A stretch of DNA of 64,000 nt from Cupriavidus sp. D39. GTDB lineage: Bacteria > Pseudomonadota > Gammaproteobacteria > Burkholderiales > Burkholderiaceae. Numbering within the stretch: the stretch's first letter is position 1; the number at the start of each line of letters is the position of its first letter. Positions 9,539 to 17,072 of this stretch are shown piece by piece. The position numbers and the translations under genes were made by a program. The DNA is taken from positions 434,001 through 498,000 of the forward strand of contig NZ_JAPNLE010000001.1 in the NCBI RefSeq assembly GCF_026627925.1. Direction: 5' to 3'. The notes beneath the pieces are model-generated. The model worked only from the letters and a program-made list of their open reading frames with translations. It was not told the DNA's origin and did not search any database.

Positions 9539-10045
9539 CGTTAAAGTCTTGTTGGATTGAAGGCGCTGTCAGTGCCGATGGATTCTGGGGCCCCTGAGCA
9601 TCGATAGCACGCCGCTGGGTAGGCGTGCCATCGTCATGGCCTGCGGCGCCATGTCGGTCAGATTGCAACTGGTGCGAAAGCCTCAATCAAATCGCGGGCC
9701 GCTTTCTTGTTCCTGCTCGAGCAGCTCTTGCTGCTTGCAGGCACTCAGAGGTGCGATCAATCTGTTCATATTATCTATATCTGGATAATTTGTAAACTCA
9801 TAACCAAGGGACGTGGAACATCCCCGGTCCTGACCAAAGGCCGCGGCCGCCCCGCGCGCGTATGCAACCAGCGCCTTCACGTCGCGCCACCGGGCAAATG
9901 CAGCGCCCATCATTGCCGGTGAACGGCCGCTTCAAGGTGCCTTCTCGGCCGTTCGACTCTTGAAAAATCGAGAAGAATCGGTCTCCGACTGTCCGGGGCG
10001 GGGACCTTTAGCGGGTAGGCCATACGAAATGGCCTTGTGCGCAGG
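9539..10045. other. Interior of the mini-transposon without a supported gene
   Basis: About 500 bp upstream of the dehydratase. An AT-rich dyad, ATTATC (9770-9775) and GATAAT (9784-9789), may be a promoter or operator for it. A 76-codon minus-strand open frame at 9683-9913 has no recognisable domain and no good start. I see nothing resembling a transposase. Confidence 0.45.
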
Positions 10046-10158
10046 GCGTTCAACGCTAAGCGAATATCCAGAGAAGTTGGGTGAATCGTGCCTGCCGGCC
10101 TAAGCATGGCCTAAGCAGGCGGTTCAACATTGAGTGAACAAAGTTCAAGGCTCAATGA
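10046..10158. repeat. Right-end array of the same 17-bp repeats, inverted
   Basis: Copies in the opposite orientation to the left array lie at about 10047-10063, at 10121-10137 (GGTTCAACATTGAGTGA) and at 10142-10158 (AGTTCAAGGCTCAATGA). The outermost copy starts nine bases inside the ACA terminus, exactly as the left one does from TGT. Confidence 0.75.
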
Positions 10159-10989
10159 ATCTCGACAGTTTCACGGCAGCGCGTATGCCATGCACCGCCA
10201 TGACACCTATGCGATTGGTCGCACGCTCGCCGGCGTCCAGAGTTTCAGCTATCGGCGCAGCCAGCGAAACAGCCTGCCCGGCAACACGCTCGTACTACAT
10301 CCCGACGAGGCTCACGATGGCCAGGCGGGCACCGAGGAAGGGTTCCAATACCGGATGATCTATGTAGAACCGGCCCTCTTTCAGGATGTGCTCGGCGGAC
10401 GAGCGCTACCGTTCCTCGAAGGAGGCGTGACGACCGATCCGCGCCTTGCGACGGCAACCGCGACGTTGCTACAGCACGTCGGCTACACGCTCGAGCCGCT
10501 CGAACAGAGCGATGCGCTTGCTGAACTGGCGCACGCGCTTGCCGCCGTTGCCGGTACGCCCCTGCGACGCTCGAAAGGAAACTTCCTCGCAGCTCGGCGC
10601 GCACGCGACTATCTGCATGTGAACTGCGCGCGCGTCGTCACGCTCGACGAACTCGAAGCGGCGACAGGCCGCGATCGCTGGAGCCTGTCGCACGACTTCC
10701 GCACTTTCTACGGCACAAGCCCATACCGTTATCTGACGATGCGGCGCCTCGATGCGGTGCGCCATATGCTGCTCGCTGGCACCGCGCTCGCACACGCTGC
10801 TGCGGCTGCGGGTTTTGCCGATCAGAGTCACATGACGCGACACTTCTCGAAGACATTTGGACTGACGCCGGGGCGCTGGCTCCAAGTCGCGGGTGGCCTT
10901 CAGCGCGGCTGAAAACACCCACGATCGTTCAATACGGCCGCTAGGAGCATGCGTATCCTCAAAGCATCAACCTTTGAACGGAGAGAACA

Positions 10990-11415
10990 ATGTCCCAATC
11001 CTCGAACTACCCCACCGTGCCGGTCGCCAGCGGCCAGTGCCAGACCATCAATCTGATCGGCAAGATCGCGCAGATTAACGGTCACTGGCAACCGCGCGTC
11101 GTCGCTGAAATGAACGATTATCAGTTCAAGGTCGTGAAGGTCGAAGGAGAGTTTCAGTGGCACCGGCATGCTGATACCGACGAAACGTTCATTGTCCTCG
11201 AAGGTGAGTTGCGTATCGATTTTAGGGCGGGACCTTCGGGCGACGGTTCAATCGTACTGCGTGCCGGACAGATGGCAGTGGTGCCGAAGGGCGTCGAGCA
11301 CAAGCCCTGTGCAAACGCAGAAGTCAAGCTGCTGCTGATCGAACCGCGAGGTGTGGTGAACACGGGCGACGGCGCGACAGGCGAGCGTACTGTGGAGAAC
11401 GACCAGTGGCTTTAA
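10990..11415 (+). CDS. Cupin-domain protein
   Basis: A 141-residue single-domain cupin with GGAGAG upstream of ATG 10990. The first metal-binding motif is WHRHADTDETFIVLEGEL (two His, one Glu) and the second PKGVEHKPCA (His), so the metal site looks intact. Such proteins are small-molecule dioxygenases, isomerases or sensors; no reaction can be assigned. It follows the split AraC-family gene by 77 bp on the same strand and could be its regulated target or share its operon. Confidence 0.8.
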   Translation: MSQSSNYPTVPVASGQCQTINLIGKIAQINGHWQPRVVAEMNDYQFKVVKVEGEFQWHRHADTDETFIVLEGELRIDFRAGPSGDGSIVLRAGQMAVVPKGVEHKPCANAEVKLLLIEPRGVVNTGDGATGERTVENDQWL

Positions 11416-11640
11416 GCTGGCCACTGGGGCATGACAGATGAGTTGTCAGAGCGGACGGGTACGTCTACGGAGGCGCGATTGTCGTCGATTTGGACGCGCC
11501 AGTTCAATGTCCGTTCGTGGCCGCGCTCTGCCTCACAAGTTGACTCCGCAGGCAAGCTAACGGCGCGAGTTATGCAAAAGGCACAATGCGACCCGAAGCT
11601 GCCAATCGTTATTCTCGGAAGCGGTCCTTCGAATGCCTAA
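11416..11640. other. Spacer between cupin gene and IS5-type element
   Basis: No supported gene. Ends with CTAA (11637-11640), the left copy of the IS target duplication. Confidence 0.5.
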
Positions 11641-12805
11641 GGCTACGCTGAAAAAGGTCAACGCCGTTGGGCGGTGAATCGTTAAATGCGGATGAAACAA
11701 CAGACCCTTGCGATGGCGGCCGATCAAGGCGCCGGATTCGAACAGTACCGTCGGCCAACCAAACGTGATGTGTTCCTTGAGACGATGGAGCAGATCGTGC
11801 CGTGGACGCAGTTGTGCGAGGTTGTCGAGCCGCACTATCCGAAGGGTCAAGGCGGTCGCCCGCCAGTTGGTCTGGAGCGCATGCTGCGCATGCACTTTGT
11901 GCAGCACTGGTTCAACCTGGCGGATGAAGCGTGCGAGGAGGCGCTGCTGGACAGCACCGCATTGCGGCGATTCGTTGGGATTGACCTGGGGCGCGAGCGC
12001 GTTCCCGATGGCACGACGCTGTTGAAGTTTCGCCGGCTGCTGGAGCGCAACAAGCTCGGCGAGCAGTTGTTCGCCAAGGTCGGCGAAGTACTGCAAGGGC
12101 GGGGGCTGAAGGTTGGCACCGGCACGATCGTGGATGCCACCATCATCGGGGCGCCCAGTTCCACGAAGAATGCGGACAAGGCGCGAGACCCCGAAATGCA
12201 TCAGACGAGGAAAGGCCAGCAGTGGTACTTCGGCATGAAGCTGCACATCGGCGTGGATAGCCAGACGGGACTGGCACACAGCGCGGTAGTGACGGCTGCG
12301 AACGTGCATGACAAGCATCCGCTGCCGGCTCTGCTGCACGGCGCCGAGCGGCGTGTGTACGGCGACAGCGCCTATGCGAGCCAGAAGGAACTCATTGCCA
12401 GCAAGGCACCGCACGCGAAGGACTTTACCAACCAGCGTGTGCGCAGGCGCAGTGGTGAAGTCGATGACGCCAGACGCTCGAAGAACCGCAACAAGTCGAA
12501 GATACGTGCGCGGGTCGAGCACGTCTTTGCGGTGGTCAAGCGGCTATGGGGTTTCGTCAAGGTGCGCTATCGCGGCCTGGCGAAGAACGCCACGCGCGCC
12601 TTCACAGCACTGGCGTTGAGCAACATCTACATGAGCCGCGAGCGGCTCATGGCACAGGTGCGTCCATGAGCGGCCAAAGTGGGTCGGGAGACCCGCTTAC
12701 AAGGCCCTTCGGGGCAAGAAAATCGAACCAATCGCGTCGCTGATCTCGCATTCCGAAATTCAGCAACAGGCCGTCGACGAAAACGGCGGCTTCTTCAGCG
12801 TAGCC
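11641..12805 (+). mobile_element. IS5-family insertion sequence, complete
   Basis: Terminal inverted repeats GGCTACGCTGAA(A/G)AAG lie at 11641 inward and 12805 inward. CTAA flanks both sides (11637-11640 and 12806-12809), the YTAR-type 4-bp duplication expected for IS5-group elements. The 1165-bp element contains one intact transposase gene, so it may still be active. Confidence 0.9.
11686..12669 (+). CDS. IS5-family transposase
   Basis: A 327-residue DDE transposase. The N-terminal helical DUF772-like domain contains GGRPPVGLERMLRMHFVQHWFNLAD. The catalytic core shows Asp in TIVDATIIGAPSSTKN, Asp in VYGDSAYAS and Glu in RARVEHVFAVVKR (YREK-like region). The frame is intact and fills the element. 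ATG 11686 is used; ATG 11692 is an alternative. No strong ribosome site is visible, as is common for transposases. Confidence 0.92.
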   Translation: MRMKQQTLAMAADQGAGFEQYRRPTKRDVFLETMEQIVPWTQLCEVVEPHYPKGQGGRPPVGLERMLRMHFVQHWFNLADEACEEALLDSTALRRFVGIDLGRERVPDGTTLLKFRRLLERNKLGEQLFAKVGEVLQGRGLKVGTGTIVDATIIGAPSSTKNADKARDPEMHQTRKGQQWYFGMKLHIGVDSQTGLAHSAVVTAANVHDKHPLPALLHGAERRVYGDSAYASQKELIASKAPHAKDFTNQRVRRRSGEVDDARRSKNRNKSKIRARVEHVFAVVKRLWGFVKVRYRGLAKNATRAFTALALSNIYMSRERLMAQVRP

Positions 12806-12880
12806 CTAACCCATCGAGAAACCTTACTACGCGGTCCCGTGCAACAATCTGGATTTTTCGAGTGAGGATCGACTTAAGCC

Positions 12881-13321
12881 ATGACTGAACATCGCTGCAG
12901 AAGGTTGGAAATTAGAAGGCTGTCGCCGCCGGAATGGATGCACGCATACCCTGTCATCGCTCAACTTCGGTCCCTTGAAGAACCCGAATTCTTGGAGCGG
13001 ACCCGCCTGCAATCGTATTCGGGCTATGAGCTTGTGGCAGCATTCCATGATGGGCAGATTATCGGAGTGATGGGCATGAGACCCGTCCACACCTTGGCGC
13101 GCGGGGCACACCTTCATATCGATGACCTCGTGGTCGAAGCGACGCGCCGAGCGAGCGGTGTTGGCCGATCCTTGATGGAATATGCCGAAGCCGACGCCCG
13201 TGCTCGTGGTATGACCGCGATATTTCTTGACGCGCGGCCGGACGCCGTTCCGTTCTACGAGCGAGAGAACTATGTGCTACACCCCGCACCATCAATGAAG
13301 AAGGTTCTGACGCCGCCTTAA
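12881..13321 (+). CDS. GNAT-family N-acetyltransferase
   Basis: A 146-residue protein. The acetyl-CoA binding motif A is visible as IDDLVVEATRRASGVGRSLMEYAE (Q/RxxGxG/A variant RRASGVGRSL), followed by GMTAIFLDARPDAVPFYERENY, the usual C-terminal strand-helix. It transfers an acetyl group to an amine of unknown identity. It lies between an IS5 element and an IS481 element; the latter inserted exactly at its stop codon (target duplication 13316-13322 contains the TAA) without altering the protein. Confidence 0.85.
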   Translation: MTEHRCRRLEIRRLSPPEWMHAYPVIAQLRSLEEPEFLERTRLQSYSGYELVAAFHDGQIIGVMGMRPVHTLARGAHLHIDDLVVEATRRASGVGRSLMEYAEADARARGMTAIFLDARPDAVPFYERENYVLHPAPSMKKVLTPP

Positions 13322-13322
13322 G

Positions 13323-14416
13323 TGTGCGATTCACAGACATCGTTTCACTTTCTTGAAGACTGTTTTCTTGGCGTGCTTGAGCTCGTGGCTCCGGTAGAAG
13401 ACGCGAGCTCAAGCACGCGCCGATGATGTTCGGCAAGGATCTTGTCGACTCGCCATTCGCGGTGCCGGATTCGCTCTTTCCGCTTGCCGTAGGCACTTTC
13501 GACCTGCTCCGCGAGAGGCGTGATTCCGCTCACTTCTGCGATGCGGTCGACGGGTGTCTTGCCGCCGAGTGAGCCGTGCGGGCGGCGCCAGTTGTAGTCG
13601 AACTGCCACTCCTCGATGTGCCGGTCAATCTCATCCTCGGCCGGAGCATGGTGAGACCAGAACTCATTTAGGTCAGTCAGCTGTGAGCGCTCGACCTTGC
13701 CATTGAGGTGTGGCGAGCGTGGCGGAATCGGTCGAAATTTGATGCACTCGCTCATCAGACGCCGCTGCACTGATTCGGCGAAGAACTCGCCGCCCCTATC
13801 AGTCTGGATACGCTGGATTGGAAGCGGCATCTCCTCGATGACGCGATGAAGAAAAAGCAACGCATTACAGGCATTTCTGCGCGGATAGACAGCCAGTACG
13901 CGGAGGCGCGAGCAGTCGTCGATGGCCGTGTACTGATAGACGCCTCGCGCGATCTTCATCGTGTCCATCTGGACCCGATCGCCAGCAACCGGGCGGCTAT
14001 AGCGTTTGGGGTGTGCCGGCCTCCTTGAACGCACTAACGGCTTCACAGACGCTTCCCATAGCACCTTGTGAATGGTCGCGAGGGACAGTTCTCTTTGTCC
14101 GTGGAGCCGCAACTCGTTCTGGATGCGCCGTGCGCCCTTGTGCTCGGCGCGTAGCCGGAGAATCGTCGCCCGATCAGATTGGGAGACCTTGCGGTTTGGA
14201 CTGTTGAGAGGGCGGCGACTTTGAGAGCGAAGGTCTTCTTCTCCAGCATCCCGGTAGCGTCGTAACCATTTGCGAAGTGTCGGTCTCGAGATGCCACACC
14301 GCACACACGAGACCGGCGTTGCCGGTCTCGTGATACATCGCCACCCACCGCAATCGAGTCGCAATCTCACGGTCCATCGCTTCATTTTAGTTGAAACGAT
14401 GTGTGTGAATCACACA
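13323..14416 (-). mobile_element. IS481-family insertion sequence
   Basis: 25-bp terminal inverted repeats with two mismatches begin TGTGCGATTCACAG at 13323 and, read inward from 14416, TGTGTGATTCACAC. CCTTAAG is duplicated outside both ends (13316-13322 and 14417-14423), a 7-bp target duplication. The transposase inside is frameshifted, so the copy is probably inactive by itself. Confidence 0.9.
13345..14377 (-). pseudogene. IS481-family transposase with N-terminal frameshift
   Basis: The correct N-terminus MDREIATRLRWVAMYHETGN reads from 14377 but goes out of frame near 14300, where the frame RCGISRPTLRKWLRRYRD takes over and runs to 13345. The rve catalytic core is intact: Asp in VQMDTMKIA, Asp in IQTDRGGEFF and Glu in HLNGKVERSQ. 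A helix-turn-helix and the HRHRRVLELAS-like tail are also recognisable. One base is inserted or lost. A longer alternative reading from 14385 gives an atypical N-terminus. Confidence 0.85.
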
Positions 14417-14538
14417 CCTTAAGGTAAGCCGACCACGGTCAGCGCGATTCGCCCACGTCTTCAGCCTGTGGATTGTCAAAAATTTGCAGCCATTGCTGAC
14501 GGTCCGCTCCTGGCCCGCCGATCTTGCGATGAAGTGTT

Positions 14539-15033
14539 TTAGCGAGCATGCGCGGTGGCCCACCTGGACAACCGCTCATGGCGATGACGGAAAAGAAACT
14601 TGAGCACGCCTCCAATCACGCGTGGCCACCCTGGCAGCCATCGCGTCGGCGAACGCAATTCAAAAGTTAGTTTATCGTGCACTTCACAACCGCCGCTAAT
14701 GTCGCGGATGTTCCGTTCGTGAATCCAGGTCCGAATGCCGAGCATTCGCGACGTCTCCTTGAATCGAAATCCGGGGCCCACTTCAGCGAGCGTGATGTCG
14801 TCGAAATCTATCGGGAGCACGCCCAAGACAAGGAGCCAGCTTCGGCCCAGACAGCGCCCAAGTGGGAGTTGATCGATCGACCTGCCTCGCAGTGCGGCAG
14901 GGACCGTCATGTGTAACCACGGAAACAGTTCGTCGTTGATTCCTTGCGGCGTCGTCACACGCGACCACGCTGCAGCGGCGCTTACCGCAAGTGCTGACCT
15001 TCGTTCGAATGTCGTTTTCACAGTCATTCCCAT
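14539..15033 (-). CDS. SRPBCC-type hypothetical protein
   Basis: A 164-residue protein whose N-terminal strand VKTTFERRSALAVSAAAAWSRVTTPQGINDEL is the typical start of START/polyketide-cyclase-like ligand-binding proteins. The end (KLTFELRSP followed by a long helix GVLKFLFRHRHERL) fits the fold. Its ligand is unknown. M3 (15027) is an alternative start. It lies between the IS481 element and the TetR gene, and codon usage looks native. Confidence 0.6.
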   Translation of the reverse strand: MGMTVKTTFERRSALAVSAAAAWSRVTTPQGINDELFPWLHMTVPAALRGRSIDQLPLGRCLGRSWLLVLGVLPIDFDDITLAEVGPGFRFKETSRMLGIRTWIHERNIRDISGGCEVHDKLTFELRSPTRWLPGWPRVIGGVLKFLFRHRHERLSRWATAHAR

Positions 15034-15255
15034 GTTTTGGTATTGTTATCCCGGCCTGCCGGTCTCCGCTCGGTCGAAAGGTTCTGCACGGGCAACCATT
15101 CTTGACACCGGGTGGCTGTGATTGTCGACGATTCAGGTGGCGACGTCGAATGTCTCAAAGTGGCCGCATGCGGCCATCGAAAACAAACTGTTGGCTTGCC
15201 AGTCCACGCATGCGCTTCAAGCTGAAGATTCGCATGGTCGCGCTATTCTTACCGA

Positions 15256-15876
15256 TCAACCTTCGGAGACGGCTTGGCCAGGGACTGCGGCAGCATCCAG
15301 AGCCAGCATCGCGGGCCCGATCATCGCCTGCAAGCGGGCGCGGCTGACGCCGTCGCGGGCCTGTACGGAGATGCCGTGCAGCAGCGCGCCGTAGAGATCG
15401 CCAAGCGCGGCGATGTCGGTGTCCTGCCGCAGTTCACCGCTTTCCACCGCCGCATGCAGCCGGTCAATGATGGATTGCGTGCGCTGGCGGCGGTGTTCCG
15501 CCAGCCAGTCGGCCACCGGTTCGTTCTCGAGTGCGCAGCTGCTGGCCGCGGACACCACCAGACAGCCATGCGGACGACCGCGTTTGGTGTAGGTCCGCGC
15601 CGCGTCGTTGAGCAAGCGGGCAATGGCCTGTCTGGCCGACTCTTCTTCCTGCATGGCGCGATCCGCGAAACCGCCTTCGCCTGCTTCGTATAGCGCCACC
15701 GCTTCTCGGAACAACGCTTCCTTGCTACCGAACGCCGCGTAGATGCGCGCCGAGGCCAGGCCCAACGCCTCGACCAGCGTCGACATCGACGCGCCTTCAT
15801 AGCCGCGCTTCCAGAACACGGTCATGGCCGCATTCAGGGCTTGGTCTCGATCAAATTCTCTGGGGCGTCCGGCCAT
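15256..15876 (-). CDS. TetR-family repressor
   Basis: A 206-residue protein starting MAGRPREFDRDQALNAAM at 15876. Longer upstream extensions of the frame antisense the neighbouring isomerase gene and are ignored. The N-terminal helix-turn-helix is ASMSTLVEALGLASARIYAAFGSKEALF (about residues 31-58). The C-terminal domain resembles the TetR_C group with HGCLVVSAASSC. It diverges from the isomerase/hydrolase genes at 16000. The 36-bp dyad in the shared promoter region is its likely operator. Regulators of this subgroup often sense small electrophiles; the ligand here is unknown. Confidence 0.85.
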   Translation of the reverse strand: MAGRPREFDRDQALNAAMTVFWKRGYEGASMSTLVEALGLASARIYAAFGSKEALFREAVALYEAGEGGFADRAMQEEESARQAIARLLNDAARTYTKRGRPHGCLVVSAASSCALENEPVADWLAEHRRQRTQSIIDRLHAAVESGELRQDTDIAALGDLYGALLHGISVQARDGVSRARLQAMIGPAMLALDAAAVPGQAVSEG

Positions 15877-15955
15877 GTTCTGCTCGTGAGTAAATGCTGT
15901 TGCGACGTGCATTTTACCGTCGCGGCGCCGAACACGGTTGACTTCCTCGTCTTCC

Positions 15956-15991
15956 CCATCTATTCTTTGCTGATCGACAAATAATAGATGG
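15956..15991. promoter_or_regulatory. 36-bp operator-like dyad between tetR and the isomerase gene
   Basis: The arms CCATCTATT (15956-15964) and AATAGATGG (15983-15991) are perfect, with inner TTTG/CAAA and a central GATC on the same axis (15973.5). Fifteen of 18 base pairs are symmetric. It ends eight bases before the ATG at 16000, so binding would block transcription of the isomerase gene. Confidence 0.7.
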
Positions 15992-15999
15992 TTAAATAA

Positions 16000-17055
16000 A
16001 TGCAAACTATCAAAGGCCCAAGCCTCCACCTCGCCCAGTTCAGCGACGCGCAAGCGCCGTTCGACACGCTGCCCGCCATCGCCAAATGGGCCGCCGACAT
16101 CGGCTTCAAGGCGTTGCAGATTCCAGCGTGGGACGAGCGCCTGTTCGACGTGAAGACGGCAGCGGAAAGCCAGACATACTGCGACGAAGTCAAAAGCACG
16201 CTGGCCGAGCACGGCCTGGTCATCAGCGAACTGACCACGCATATCTTCGGGCAGCTAGTGGCGGTGCATCCCGCCTACGATTCGATGTGCGACAACTTCG
16301 CGCCGCCCGCGCTGCGCGGCAATCCGCAGGCGCGCTCCGTGTGGGCGCTGACGCGTCTCCAACTAGCCGCTAAGGCATCGCGCCGGCTCGGCCTGACTGA
16401 GATGGGCACCTTCTCCGGCTCGTTCGCGTGGCCGTACTTGTTCCCGTTCCCGCAGCGCCCGGAAGGCTTGATCGAAGCCGCCTTCGAAGAGCTCGCCAAA
16501 CGCTGGTTGCCGGTGCTGAATGCCTGCGATGCGGAAGGCGTCAACCTCTGCTACGAGATCCACCCTAGCGAAGACCTGCACGACGGCGCCACCTTCGAGC
16601 GCTTCCTCGGTCTGGTTAGCGACCATCCGCGCTGCCACATCCTGTTCGACCCCAGCCACTTCGTGCTGCAACAGCTGAACTACCTGGACTACATCGACTT
16701 GTACCGCGACCGCATCCGTATGTTCCACGTCAAGGATGCCGAGTTCAACCCGAGCGGGCGGCAGGGCATCTATGGCGGATATACGTCGTGGACCGAGCGT
16801 GCCGGACGCTTCCGCTCGCTGGGCGATGGCCAGGTCGACTTCAAGTCGATCTTCTCCAAGCTGTCGCAATACGACTACCAGGGCTGGGCCACGCTGGAGT
16901 GGGAGTGCTGCCTGAAGAACCAGGAAGACGGCGCGCGCGAAGGCGTGGATTTCATCAACCGCCATATCATCCGCGTGACCTCGCGCATCTTCGACGATTT
17001 TGCTGGCGCCATGGTCGACAAGGCGCAGATCGACAGCATGCTCGGCATTGCCTGA
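16000..17055 (+). CDS. Sugar-phosphate isomerase/epimerase-like TIM-barrel protein
   Basis: A 351-residue AP endonuclease 2 / xylose-isomerase-like barrel. Likely metal ligands are in LCYEIHPSED (Glu, His), ILFDPSHF (Asp, His), MFHVKDAEF (His, Asp) and ATLEWECCL (Glu). It belongs to the family that isomerises or epimerises sugars and inositols; the substrate is unknown. The start ATG 16000 lacks a strong ribosome site, so translation may be leaderless or weak. It diverges from tetR and is followed after 17 bp by the hydrolase fusion, so the two probably form one repressed operon. Confidence 0.85.
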   Translation: MQTIKGPSLHLAQFSDAQAPFDTLPAIAKWAADIGFKALQIPAWDERLFDVKTAAESQTYCDEVKSTLAEHGLVISELTTHIFGQLVAVHPAYDSMCDNFAPPALRGNPQARSVWALTRLQLAAKASRRLGLTEMGTFSGSFAWPYLFPFPQRPEGLIEAAFEELAKRWLPVLNACDAEGVNLCYEIHPSEDLHDGATFERFLGLVSDHPRCHILFDPSHFVLQQLNYLDYIDLYRDRIRMFHVKDAEFNPSGRQGIYGGYTSWTERAGRFRSLGDGQVDFKSIFSKLSQYDYQGWATLEWECCLKNQEDGAREGVDFINRHIIRVTSRIFDDFAGAMVDKAQIDSMLGIA

Positions 17056-17072
17056 CATTAACAACGCATCCA

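Larger units (their letters stand above)
8334..10167. mobile_element. 1834-bp non-autonomous transposon with TGT/ACA ends
   Basis: The left terminus TGTGGCGCG and the right terminus (read inward) TGTCGAGAT are each followed at once by a 17-bp repeat, so spacing is identical at both ends. GTTTC occurs directly outside both ends (8329-8333 and 10168-10172) as a 5-bp target duplication. Several subterminal repeats face inward at each end. No transposase is encoded; the only clear gene is a PLP dehydratase. TGT/ACA termini, 5-bp duplication and multiple subterminal sites are known for Tn7/Tn5053-like and IS21-like transposases. Which family moved it is not known. Confidence 0.85.
8246..10912 (+). 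pseudogene. AraC-family regulator gene interrupted by a mini-transposon
   Basis: The N-terminal 29 codons are at 8246-8333 (start MNRQTPALYPDW, ending ERIEAWF) and the rest at 10173-10912. Deleting 8334-10172, that is the element plus one GTTTC, joins EAWF to HGSAYAMHRHD in frame and gives a 275-residue AraC-type protein. It has a cupin-like sensor domain (MHRHDTYAIGRTLAGVQ, HPDEAHDGQAG) and a C-terminal double helix-turn-helix (LDELEAATGRDRWSLSHDFR; AHAAAAAGFADQSHMTRHFSK). A TTG at 10130 inside the element end could start a 260-residue N-truncated product. The cupin gene 77 bp downstream may have been its target or partner. Confidence 0.85.

Noticed and set aside
9683..9913. 76-codon minus-strand open frame inside the mini-transposon
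   Set aside because: No domain, no ribosome site; may be coincidental.
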